A stretch of 64,000 nucleotides of DNA from Clostridiales bacterium mt11 (GTDB lineage: Bacteria > Bacillota > Clostridia > Tissierellales > Tepidimicrobiaceae). The notes below the pieces were generated by a model. That model did not search any database. It saw nothing but the letters and a program-made list of their open reading frames with translations, and was not told where the DNA came from. The translations under genes and the position numbers were made by a program. Location of the stretch: the NCBI GenBank assembly GCA_001282665.1, contig LN874945.1, positions 186,001 to 250,000 of the forward strand, in the 5' to 3' direction. The number at the start of each line of letters is the position of its first letter. The first letter of the stretch is position 1. Shown piece by piece: positions 43,151-51,373 of this stretch.

Positions 43151-44808
43151 ACTTTTCCTATCCAATAACTAAAAAACAAGTATTAAAGGATATAAATCTA
43201 AATATAGATAATGGAGAATTCATTACCATATGTGGAAAATCTGGTTCTGGAAAAAGTACTTTAATAAGGCAGTTGAAACCTATACTTACACCTCATGGTA
43301 ATAGAAGCGGAGAAATCTATTTTAAAAACAATCCCTTAGAAGAAATAGATCAAAGGACGGAGGTACTGGAAATAGGTTTTGTACTTCAAAGTCCAGAGAA
43401 CCAAATAGTTACGGATAAGGTTTGGCATGAATTGGCATTTGGACTTGAAAGTCTAGGATATGATAATAAGACCATTAGACTTAGGGTAGCAGAAATGGCA
43501 TCTTATTTTGGTATACATAATTGGTTTCATAAGAAGGTATCGGAGCTTTCTGGAGGACAAAAGCAGATTTTAAATTTAGCTTCTATTATGACCATAGAGC
43601 CTTCAGTTTTAATATTAGACGAGCCTACTTCTCAATTAGACCCTATTGCTGCTATGGAATTTTTGGAGATGTTAAAGAGAATAAATAGTGAATTAGGAAT
43701 TACCATAATCATGACGGAGCATAGACTAGAGGAGGCTATCCCTATATCCGATAGACTAATAGTTTTAGACGATGGAAGTATCATAGCTGATGGTTCACCA
43801 CAGGAGGTAGGCAAAAAGCTACATAAATTAAATCATCCTATGTTTATGTCCATGACTTCAGCTATGCAAATTTATGCTGAAGTAGAAGGGGACAATCCTT
43901 GGCCTATAACGGTAAATGAAGGGCGAAACTGGATAGATAAATTTATGGAAGATAGAAAAGTTTTAAATGACTATTCTAATTTAGAAGCTCCCAATTCAAT
44001 AGATGATGATATAGTAGTAGAATTAAAGGAATGCTGGTTTAAATACGAAAAAAATCTTCCTAATGTTATAGAGGATTTATCCCTTAAGGTATATAGAGGA
44101 GAATTTTATTCCATAGTAGGAGGAAATGGAACGGGAAAGACCACAGCTCTATCTTTAATTAGCGGCATAAGTAAACCCTATAGAGGAAAGGTACTAATCA
44201 ATGGAAAGGATATCAATAAATTAAGTTATAAAGAAAGGTTTGAAAATAACTTAGGAGTTCTGCCTCAAAATCCCCAGACCCTATTTATAAAAAAGACTGT
44301 AGAATTGGATTTATACGAAATGCTCTCCAATACAAGATTGGATAAGGTAGAAAAGGAAACTAAGATTAAAGAGGTAGCGGAAATTACAGAATTAGATGAA
44401 CTATTAGATATGCATCCTTATGATTTAAGTGGCGGAGAGCAACAAAGGGCTGCCTTAGCTAAGGTATTACTATTAGAACCTCAAATACTATTATTAGATG
44501 AACCAACTAAAGGAATGGACAGCCATTTCAAAGAAAAATTTGCAAAGATTCTTAAATCCTTACAAAGACAAGGAGTAAGCATCGTAATGGTATCCCATGA
44601 TATAGAGTTTTGTGCCAAGTATTCAGATACCACTGCACTATTTTTTGATGGCAATATTATAACTGCAAAGGCTACAAGGGAGTTTTTTGCAGGAAATAGT
44701 TTTTATACTACTAAAGCCAATAGGATGATTCGACATATATATCGAGAAGCTATAACCATAGAGGATGTGATAGAGCTATGCGGAAACTACAAAGAGAAAA
44801 CTCTATAA
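43123..44808 (+). CDS. ecfA: Fused double ATPase of the ECF transporter (EcfA-EcfA')
   Basis: A 561-residue protein containing two complete ABC ATPase domains in one chain. The first has GKSGSGKST, FVLQSPENQIVTDKVWHELAFGLE, LSGGQKQ and LILDEPTSQLD. The second has GGNGTGKTT, LPQNPQTLFIKKTVELD, LSGGEQQRAAL and LLLDEPTKGMD. ECF systems usually have two separate ATPase genes; fusion is a known variant for dedicated transporters. ATG 43123 follows AGGAGG by 7 bases, and a 14-residue longer frame from 43081 is rejected. Its stop overlaps the S-component start by 31 bases. Confidence 0.93.
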   Translation: MEIYKIKDLNFSYPITKKQVLKDINLNIDNGEFITICGKSGSGKSTLIRQLKPILTPHGNRSGEIYFKNNPLEEIDQRTEVLEIGFVLQSPENQIVTDKVWHELAFGLESLGYDNKTIRLRVAEMASYFGIHNWFHKKVSELSGGQKQILNLASIMTIEPSVLILDEPTSQLDPIAAMEFLEMLKRINSELGITIIMTEHRLEEAIPISDRLIVLDDGSIIADGSPQEVGKKLHKLNHPMFMSMTSAMQIYAEVEGDNPWPITVNEGRNWIDKFMEDRKVLNDYSNLEAPNSIDDDIVVELKECWFKYEKNLPNVIEDLSLKVYRGEFYSIVGGNGTGKTTALSLISGISKPYRGKVLINGKDINKLSYKERFENNLGVLPQNPQTLFIKKTVELDLYEMLSNTRLDKVEKETKIKEVAEITELDELLDMHPYDLSGGEQQRAALAKVLLLEPQILLLDEPTKGMDSHFKEKFAKILKSLQRQGVSIVMVSHDIEFCAKYSDTTALFFDGNIITAKATREFFAGNSFYTTKANRMIRHIYREAITIEDVIELCGNYKEKTL

Positions 44809-45512
44809 ATAAAAGAACCAAGGTATCAGCCATACTTATATTACTATTAATACCACTTACCATACTATTTGGGATATTTGTTTTAAATGATAGGAAATAT
44901 TATTTCATATCCCTTTTGATAATTCTTTACACCATTATACCTTTTGCCATGATATTTGAAAGACAAGAGCCGCAAGCTAGGGAGTTGGTAATCATCGCTG
45001 TGCTAACAGCCATTGCAGTAGCTGGTAGGGGGGCTTTTTTTATGCTCCAGCAATTTAAGCCTGTAGTAGCCATTGTAATCATCACTGGAGTGTCCCTTGG
45101 CCCAGAATCAGGTTTTTTAGTAGGTGTCATGTCTGGATTTGTATCCAATTTCTTTTTTGGTCAAGGGCCTTGGACTCCTTGGCAGATGTTTGGATTTGGA
45201 ATTATAGGTTTTTTGGCAGGCATACTATATAATAAGGGAATATTAAAGAAGACCAAGGTATCCCTATGTATATTTGGAGGTCTATCTACATTTTTTATAT
45301 ATGGAGCCATTGCAGACCTAGGAAGCCTTTTAATCTTTACTTCCCATTTTTCTTGGAAGGCACTACTGGCAACTTATGCTTCTGGATTGTGGTTCAATGT
45401 AGTCCATGCCTTAGCTACGGTGTTCTTTCTATATATACTATCTCAACCTATGCTTGAAAAACTAGACAGAATAAAAATCAAATATGCCCTCATTGACACC
45501 ACGACCAAATAA
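44778..45512 (+). CDS. ECF transporter S component, probable corrinoid specificity
   Basis: A 244-residue membrane protein. After two extra N-terminal helices it has an ECF S-component core (ELVIIAVLTAIAVAGRGAF, FKPVVAIVIITGVSLGPESG, VGVMSGFVSNFFFGQGPWT, MFGFGIIGFLAGILYNKG) of about six helices. The AxxxA-type motif in helix 1 matches EcfT-binding surfaces. Specificity for cobalamin or a precursor is inferred from the riboswitch-controlled operon and neighbouring transcobalamin-like proteins; I cannot tell whether it is orthologous to CbrT. A remnant of a second copy of its C-terminus (YALIDTRTK) lies at 49262-49291. Confidence 0.85.
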   Translation: MRKLQRENSINKRTKVSAILILLLIPLTILFGIFVLNDRKYYFISLLIILYTIIPFAMIFERQEPQARELVIIAVLTAIAVAGRGAFFMLQQFKPVVAIVIITGVSLGPESGFLVGVMSGFVSNFFFGQGPWTPWQMFGFGIIGFLAGILYNKGILKKTKVSLCIFGGLSTFFIYGAIADLGSLLIFTSHFSWKALLATYASGLWFNVVHALATVFFLYILSQPMLEKLDRIKIKYALIDTTTK

Positions 45513-45564
45513 ATATACAATAATTGTTTCACGTTGAGAAATTTATGGAAATTTAGTAAATTAG

Positions 45565-45594
45565 TTGATGTGAAAAGACAAAATATGGTATCAT
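45565..45594 (+). promoter_or_regulatory. Possible promoter of the ABC exporter pair
   Basis: TTGATG (45565-45570), an 18-base spacer and TATCAT (45589-45594) lie about 118 bases before the first ABC gene. It suggests this pair is not simply part of the B12 operon, although no terminator after the S-component gene was found. Confidence 0.45.
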
Positions 45595-45652
45595 GGTATA
45601 AAGATACAATTAACTTTTAATTTGTAAAAGGCATATTGTTGATGAAAGGACG

Positions 45653-45682
45653 GACTAGGAATAAATATATCTATTCCTAGTC
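45653..45682 (+). terminator. Leader hairpin upstream of the ABC exporter pair
   Basis: GACTAGGAATA (45653-45663) and TATTCCTAGTC (45672-45682) form a perfect 11-bp stem with an 8-base loop. No T-run follows; it could attenuate read-through from the B12 operon or stabilise the 5' end of the ABC transcript. Confidence 0.5.
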
Positions 45683-45711
45683 TATATAACTTTACGGGAT
45701 GAGTGAGGAAA

Positions 45712-47532
45712 ATGGGGAAAATATCAATACTAAAAAATTATATAGGTTATGCTTTTAAAATAACTCCATTTTATACGTTTTTTTATCTATTGTTACAGCT
45801 TGTAAATCAGTTAATTCCAATGGTTCAAATCATTATAGTTAGTAAATTCATAGATAATATACAAAATGAGATTCTCAACAAGACTATTAGTTCACAGATA
45901 TTGAAGGAAATTTTATTACTTATCTTTAGTTTTGTATTTTCATACTTGTTAAAATTATTATCTAAGGATATAGAAAACAGATTATCTAAAAAAGCCAACT
46001 ATGAGTTTGAATTAAGTGTCGTTACTAAGCATAATAGATTATCCTATGCAGTTTTAGAGGAGCCTAAAAACAATGATTTAATTGAAAGGGTTTCAGAAAA
46101 ATGTGATAGTGCCATTACATCAGGGTTGAATAGTATAGTAGGATTTTTTGATATATCCATAAAGCTTATGGGCATCGTTATTCTCTTAATAAGAAGTAGT
46201 ATAGGGGTAAGTATAATCGTTTTTGTTATGCTGTTCCTATTATCATTTATTGCTTGTCAAAATGGGGAAAGGGAGTATGATTCATATAAAATAGCTACTC
46301 AACGCTATAGACGTGCTAAATCCTATTCTACTATGATGAATTCTCGTGAATATGCTGATGAAAGAAGGCTCTTTAACTATGGTGAACATATAAATAAGAT
46401 GTGGGAAGAAGAATTTGAATCTGGAAGGAGGACAAGCTTAAAGGCAACACTCGTAAATTTTATACGCATTAAAGGTCTTAGTATAGTTATGACGATTTTA
46501 TCCTTTGGGATTGGTGCTGTAATGCTGATTCCATTGCATTCAGGAAGACTTACTACAGGTTTATATATAAGTATAGTAACCGAAGTTTTTAATATGGTAC
46601 ATACGATGTCTTGGGCTTTAGCACAGGTGATACAGTCCCTCATATTAATGAAAGATTATATGTTAGATTACTCTAGCTTTTTAGAATTGCCAGAGCTAGA
46701 TGATATTAAAGAATCCAAGGATATTGACCTAGAGGTTAATACGGTAACCTTTAGAAATGTTTCATTTAAATATCCTAATACTGATAATTGGGCAATTCAT
46801 GATTTAAATCTTCAGCTGGATAAAGGGAAAACCTATGGATTTGTAGGGGAAAATGGGGCAGGTAAAAGTACGGTTATTAAATTGCTTCTTGGAGTCTATA
46901 AAGACTATGAAGGAGAAATTTTAATCAATGATATGGAGCTGAAAGATATTCCTTCCTATGGTAGGTATAAATTCTTTTCAGTAGTATATCAGGATTTTGC
47001 ACGCTATCAGATATCTGCATTAGATAATATTTTAATTGGAAAAATTGAATCAATTGAAAATGAGGATAATTTTAAAAGTGCAGAAAAAATAATTCAACAA
47101 GTAGGACTAACCAAGGCTCTTAATTCATTGCCTAATAAATTGAATACCGAGTTAGGACAGTTAGGAAAACAAGGCCATGACCTATCAGGAGGAGAGTGGC
47201 AAAAATTAGCTATTGCAAGGGCTTTATATGGCAATAATCCTATACAGATATTAGACGAGCCAACTTCTTCACTGGATTCAATTATAGAAAAACAAATTTA
47301 TGATTGTTTTTATAATATATCCTCTGGGAGCATTAAAATAATGATCTCACATCGCTTGGGAGGAATAAAAGACGCTGATGAAATTATAGTCTTTAGTGAT
47401 GGGAGAGTTGCTGAAAAGGGTAGACATCAAAAACTTTTAGATAAAGAAGGCATCTACACAGAGATGTATGAAAATCAACGGTGGTGGTATGGTGAACAAG
47501 AAGAAAGTAAACCTATTACAAGTATTTATTGA
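45712..47532 (+). CDS. ABC exporter half-transporter (first of a heterodimeric pair)
   Basis: A 606-residue half-transporter: six transmembrane helices (about 15-320) then an ATPase with Walker A GENGAGKST, signature LSGGEWQKLAIARAL and Walker B IQILDEPTSSLD. Exporters of this kind move peptides, lipids or drugs. It lacks a peptidase domain, so no precursor-processing role is suggested. A GTG at 45703 would add three residues. The partner gene begins 44 bases before its stop. No precursor peptide, immunity or regulator gene is adjacent, so the substrate is unknown. Confidence 0.87.
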   Translation: MGKISILKNYIGYAFKITPFYTFFYLLLQLVNQLIPMVQIIIVSKFIDNIQNEILNKTISSQILKEILLLIFSFVFSYLLKLLSKDIENRLSKKANYEFELSVVTKHNRLSYAVLEEPKNNDLIERVSEKCDSAITSGLNSIVGFFDISIKLMGIVILLIRSSIGVSIIVFVMLFLLSFIACQNGEREYDSYKIATQRYRRAKSYSTMMNSREYADERRLFNYGEHINKMWEEEFESGRRTSLKATLVNFIRIKGLSIVMTILSFGIGAVMLIPLHSGRLTTGLYISIVTEVFNMVHTMSWALAQVIQSLILMKDYMLDYSSFLELPELDDIKESKDIDLEVNTVTFRNVSFKYPNTDNWAIHDLNLQLDKGKTYGFVGENGAGKSTVIKLLLGVYKDYEGEILINDMELKDIPSYGRYKFFSVVYQDFARYQISALDNILIGKIESIENEDNFKSAEKIIQQVGLTKALNSLPNKLNTELGQLGKQGHDLSGGEWQKLAIARALYGNNPIQILDEPTSSLDSIIEKQIYDCFYNISSGSIKIMISHRLGGIKDADEIIVFSDGRVAEKGRHQKLLDKEGIYTEMYENQRWWYGEQEESKPITSIY

Positions 47533-49261
47533 GATAATTAAATTATCTCCTATAAAGTTTATTTTGGAATATCTGTTTACAATATTAGATGCTGTTTTTA
47601 TGGGACTCATTACTATCCAATTAGGGAATGTATTTACAGGTGCAGTTGACTTTTTTAACCATAATGTAAATTGGAAAGATGTAATGAATTCTTTGATTGT
47701 ATTACTAATTTATAATATTTTAGGACAGGTTTCCAGCGGTATATCATCATATTATGGTGAATTTTATTCTGGATATAGTGTACAATTTTTGATGAAGGAA
47801 TTGAATAGAAAAATTTCTAAACTTCCATCAATTTGTTTTGAGGATCCAGAGATGATGAATTTAATTAAATCTGCAAGGGTTGGTGCAAGGTCTGTTCGTT
47901 CTGTTTTAAATGTTGTAATGGACGTGATATGTCTTTATATCCCGTATTATATAATTATCGGGACGTATCTATATTCGTTAAAACCCATTCTATGTTTTAG
48001 TTTGCTATTTGTTTTCTTCCCAGTTTTAATAGGACAAATCATTAAAAGGAAATACTATGGGCAGTTGAAGGAAATTCAAGCACCTTTAAGAAGGAAGAAA
48101 GCCATATATAAAAGCTATATTACCGATAGGGGGTATCTTAAGGAAACTCGTTCTTTAAGGGCAGAAAACTATTTTTTCCGATTATTTAAAGGAACCGCTA
48201 TAAATTACCACGACTTTAATTTTATATTTCATAGAAGAGCAAATAGGATTGATGCAGTAGCACAAATGTTTACTCTATTGGGATATGGCGGCGTGATTTC
48301 ACTAAGTATTGCAGGGATAGTCAAAGGGGATATTAGGGTTGCATCTTTTTCGGCTATTTATGCTTCATTGTCTAATCTATTTGAATTAATGGAGGAACTT
48401 CTTGATTGGAGAATGAACGAGGTTGTAGAGGTTTATGGAGATGTTAGAAAATATATTGAGTTTTTAAATTTTGATATAAAGGATATTCCAGCTGTTAGGT
48501 TGGAAAAAGATATTGAAACTGTTGAATTAAAAGATATATCATTTTCATATCCAACAAAGGATGATGTATTAAAGGATATCAATTTAACGCTAAGAAAGGG
48601 TGAATCCTTAGCTATAATAGGAGAAAATGGTTCGGGGAAAACCACACTGAGTAGGTTGATATTGGGATTATATAGTCCTAAGGATGGGGAGATATTTTAT
48701 AATGGAATATCCAACTATAAAATATCTTCTGCCCAAATATATGACAATTCCTCCGCTGTGTTTCAAAACTTTAATCACTATAAGCTTAGCATAGGGGATA
48801 ATGTTAAAGTTAGTGATTTTACCAAAAAGAATAGCTTAGACGATTTAGTGAAATGTTTAAATTGGGCAGGTATAGATAAAGATAATCCAAAATTTTTTAA
48901 TGGATTGGACACCATTATGTCTAGGGAATTTGGAGGAATTGAACTATCTGGTGGAGAATGGCAGCGTATTGCAATTGCTAGAGGAGTTTATAAGGAACAT
49001 GGTATTATCGTATTAGATGAGCCTACTGCGGCAATTGATCCTATACAGGAAAATGAAATATTTATGAAATTTAGGGAATTAAGTAATAATGCTATTAGCA
49101 TCATTATAACCCATAGACTGGCAGCTATTAAATATTGTACTAAAATTATAGTACTCAACAAAGGAAGAATAGTTGCAGAAGGAACTCATGAAGAGTTATT
49201 GGATAGTTCGGCAGAATATAGGAGATTGTGGAAAGCTCAAGCAAGGCTTTATGCAAACTAA
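47489..49261 (+). CDS. ABC exporter half-transporter (second of a heterodimeric pair)
   Basis: A 590-residue half-transporter with six helices and an ATPase carrying Walker A GENGSGKTT, signature LSGGEWQRIAIARGV and Walker B IIVLDEPTAAIDP. It overlaps the first gene, which is typical for obligate heterodimers. The ATG at 47489 (MVNKKKVNLLQVF) is preferred to 47468, which lies deeper in the upstream gene and adds KINGGG. Its stop is directly followed by a relic of the ECF S-component gene tail. Confidence 0.87.
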   Translation: MVNKKKVNLLQVFIEIIKLSPIKFILEYLFTILDAVFMGLITIQLGNVFTGAVDFFNHNVNWKDVMNSLIVLLIYNILGQVSSGISSYYGEFYSGYSVQFLMKELNRKISKLPSICFEDPEMMNLIKSARVGARSVRSVLNVVMDVICLYIPYYIIIGTYLYSLKPILCFSLLFVFFPVLIGQIIKRKYYGQLKEIQAPLRRKKAIYKSYITDRGYLKETRSLRAENYFFRLFKGTAINYHDFNFIFHRRANRIDAVAQMFTLLGYGGVISLSIAGIVKGDIRVASFSAIYASLSNLFELMEELLDWRMNEVVEVYGDVRKYIEFLNFDIKDIPAVRLEKDIETVELKDISFSYPTKDDVLKDINLTLRKGESLAIIGENGSGKTTLSRLILGLYSPKDGEIFYNGISNYKISSAQIYDNSSAVFQNFNHYKLSIGDNVKVSDFTKKNSLDDLVKCLNWAGIDKDNPKFFNGLDTIMSREFGGIELSGGEWQRIAIARGVYKEHGIIVLDEPTAAIDPIQENEIFMKFRELSNNAISIIITHRLAAIKYCTKIIVLNKGRIVAEGTHEELLDSSAEYRRLWKAQARLYAN

Positions 49262-49300
49262 TATGCACTTATTGACACCAGAACTAAATAAATGTACAAT
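49262..49300 (+). pseudogene. Relic of the 3' end of an ECF S-component gene
   Basis: Directly after the ABC stop the same frame reads YALIDTRTK and a stop (49262-49291), nearly the C-terminus YALIDTTTK of the S component at 45483-45512. About 34 of 40 bases match, and the match continues some 9 bases beyond the stop codons. It has no start or ribosome site and marks a duplication or insertion boundary. Confidence 0.75.
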
Positions 49301-49341
49301 CAAATTAGCATATGCCAATATATTAGGAGAGGGATGAAAAA

Positions 49342-50166
49342 ATGGCTGATTGTAACAATTGCTCATCAAAAGATAATTGTACATCTAAGGATGCTTGTAT
49401 GATTAAAGATAATCCAAATAGCAATGTTAAAAATATTATAGGGGTTATGAGCGGTAAAGGTGGAGTAGGGAAATCTACGGTTTCCGCTATGATTGCAGAA
49501 GAATTGAATAGAAAGGGTTTTAAAGTTGGTATATTAGATGCAGATATTACTGGTCCAAGTATTCCAAGGCTTTTAAAAGTTAGCGATAGAAAAGCCACTG
49601 CTAATGAATTTGGGATTATACCAGTGACTACTGAAGATGGTATTAAGGTAGTAAGTCTTAATCTGTTAACGGAAGATGAAAACCAACCCGTTATATGGAG
49701 AGGACCTATAATTGCAGGAGTTGTTGAGCAGTTTTGGACCGATGTTCTATGGGGAGAATTAGACTATCTTATAATAGATATGCCACCGGGAACTGGAGAT
49801 GTGGCTTTAACCGTTATGCAATCCATACCTATATCTAGCATAATCATGGTATCCGTTCCTCAAGATTTAGTTTCTATGATAGTAGCAAAGGCCATAAATA
49901 TGGTGAAGAAGATGAATATTCCTGTACTTGGAATAGTTGAAAATATGAGCTATATAAATTGCCCTGATTGTGGTAAGAAGATTAGAATATTTGAAAGCGA
50001 GAACACTTTAGAGTTTTTAAAGGAAAATGACTTGGAGCTATTAGGAGAACTTCCTATGTGTAAGGATATAGCCAATATATCTCAAGATGGGAATCAAATA
50101 TTAGATGAAGATATAAAAGAAACCTTTAAAAATATGGGAGAAAAAATAGTAGATGCATTAGATTAG
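49342..50166 (+). CDS. mrp: Mrp/NBP35-family ATP-binding iron-sulfur carrier
   Basis: A 274-residue P-loop protein. A Cys-rich N-terminal tag (CNNCSSKDNCTSKDAC) is followed by the deviant Walker A MSGKGGVGKST, ILDADITGPSIPRLL, DMPPGTGDVALTV and a CPDCGKK motif of the family near residue 212-218. Mrp/ApbC/Nbp35 proteins carry or transfer iron-sulfur clusters. In anaerobes they often neighbour DUF134 and NifX-like genes, as here with the DUF134 gene 22 bases downstream. Confidence 0.93.
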   Translation: MADCNNCSSKDNCTSKDACMIKDNPNSNVKNIIGVMSGKGGVGKSTVSAMIAEELNRKGFKVGILDADITGPSIPRLLKVSDRKATANEFGIIPVTTEDGIKVVSLNLLTEDENQPVIWRGPIIAGVVEQFWTDVLWGELDYLIIDMPPGTGDVALTVMQSIPISSIIMVSVPQDLVSMIVAKAINMVKKMNIPVLGIVENMSYINCPDCGKKIRIFESENTLEFLKENDLELLGELPMCKDIANISQDGNQILDEDIKETFKNMGEKIVDALD

Positions 50167-50188
50167 ATTCAAGCCTTGGAGGAGTTAT

Positions 50189-50623
50189 ATGGCAAGACCA
50201 ATTAAATGTAGAAAAGTACAATTCCTACCTAAGACTACTCATTTTGTCCCTTTAGACAAAGAAAGAGAAGAGGTAGAAGACATCGTATTAAGAGTAGAAG
50301 AACTTGAAGCCATGAGACTAAAGGATATTGAAGGATTAACCCAACAGCAGTGTGCAGATGAAATGAATATATCAAGGCAGACCTTTCAAAATATCATAGA
50401 CAGTGGAAGGAAAAAAGTAGCCCTAGCGTTGACTAAGGGAAAAGCCATAAATATTAAAGGCGGTAACTATGCTTTAAGTTGTTGCAAGTTTAAATGTAAA
50501 TCCTGTAATAATACCTATGATATGAACTATATAAAGGATAAGATTATATGTCCTTTCTGTAATTCAAATAAGGTAATCTGTAAAGGTAAAAACAAAAGCT
50601 GCAAAGGAATGTGCAGTAAATAA
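50189..50623 (+). CDS. DUF134-family predicted DNA-binding protein with zinc ribbon
   Basis: A 144-residue protein beginning MARPIKCRKV, with the family HTH region (LRVEELEAMRLKDIEGLTQQ, ADEMNISRQTFQNIIDSGRK) and a Cys-rich tail (CCKFKCKSCNNTYD, CPFCNSNKVIC, SCKGMCSK) that can form one or two zinc-ribbon knuckles. The C-terminal extension is longer than in the shortest DUF134 members. It probably regulates or accompanies the Mrp gene with which it is paired. Confidence 0.88.
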   Translation: MARPIKCRKVQFLPKTTHFVPLDKEREEVEDIVLRVEELEAMRLKDIEGLTQQQCADEMNISRQTFQNIIDSGRKKVALALTKGKAINIKGGNYALSCCKFKCKSCNNTYDMNYIKDKIICPFCNSNKVICKGKNKSCKGMCSK

Positions 50624-50633
50624 ATGGTATAAA

Positions 50634-50678
50634 CCCCCATGATTTTGGAAAAAATAAGAATAATATAAATTATGGGGG
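50634..50678 (+). promoter_or_regulatory. CCCCCAT/ATGGGGG pairing that can mask a ribosome site
   Basis: CCCCCAT (50634-50640) is complementary to ATGGGGG (50672-50678), and the latter is the only Shine-Dalgarno-like sequence before the ATG at 50688. The 31-base loop is AT-rich and includes a possible -10 element, so an alternative promoter inside the loop would escape the masking. Confidence 0.45.
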
Positions 50679-50687
50679 TATTATATC

Positions 50688-50963
50688 ATGGGTAGAACGA
50701 AGAATTATTATAAGGAAAAAGCTGATAAGATAATCAAGTATGCAAATATACTGTCCCAAAAGTTTAAAACAAATGAAAAGACAGAGGAAGAAGAAATACT
50801 AGAGAGCTTGAAAGAAGCCCACAGGGAGTGGAAGAATAAAGAAGAATATTTCCAGTCGGTAACGGATCCAGATTTAGTAGATCATGCTATATATGAATTA
50901 GAAGCATCTAAGATAAAATATATTTATCTGCTAAAAAAAGTAAAGGAAACAAATATTGAGTAA
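50688..50963 (+). CDS. yaaL: DUF2508 family protein (YaaL-like)
   Basis: A 91-residue, helical, highly charged protein. The C-terminal half (DPDLVDHAIYELEASKIKYI) matches the conserved core of YaaL/DUF2508 proteins encoded before bofA in Bacillus; bofA is indeed the next gene. Function unknown. Confidence 0.8.
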   Translation: MGRTKNYYKEKADKIIKYANILSQKFKTNEKTEEEEILESLKEAHREWKNKEEYFQSVTDPDLVDHAIYELEASKIKYIYLLKKVKETNIE

Positions 50964-51020
50964 TATTTACTCAACCTGTCCTCTATTATATAGTATAATA
51001 AATATAATAGGAGGGATCAC

Positions 51021-51281
51021 ATGGACATTGGAACAATATTGGCTTTTATATTTGGCTTATTCTTACTATATATAATAGGTATGCTTTTGGTAGTTCCCAT
51101 TAAACTACTCTTAAAATTAATAATAAATGGAGTTATAGGCGGTATTCTATTGCTGATTTTCAATTTAATAGGAGGGTTTATTGGTTTAAAGTTAATCATA
51201 AATCCATTGACAGCTATAATAGCAGGTGTATTAGGTATACCGGGAGTAATACTTCTTATAATAATGCAAAATATATTATAA
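51021..51281 (+). CDS. bofA: BofA-family pro-sigma-K processing inhibitor
   Basis: An 86-residue integral membrane protein with three hydrophobic segments (about 4-24, 29-55, 60-85) and the family motif NLIGGFIGLKLIINPLTAIIAGVLGIPG. In Bacillus BofA sits in the outer forespore membrane and restrains the SpoIVFB protease. Clostridia often keep the gene even where sigma-K control differs. GGAGGGATCAC precedes the ATG. Confidence 0.9.
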   Translation: MDIGTILAFIFGLFLLYIIGMLLVVPIKLLLKLIINGVIGGILLLIFNLIGGFIGLKLIINPLTAIIAGVLGIPGVILLIIMQNIL

Positions 51282-51373
51282 TTTTAGTAAAAAATGCTAA
51301 TCAGTTTGCAAATATTCTATATATCTGATATATATATAATATAAAATAATATTTGAGTGAGGAGGCTTAAGTC

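Noticed and set aside
45712..49261. Bacteriocin/lantibiotic export cluster
   Set aside because: No precursor peptide, modification enzyme, peptidase domain or immunity gene lies next to the ABC pair.
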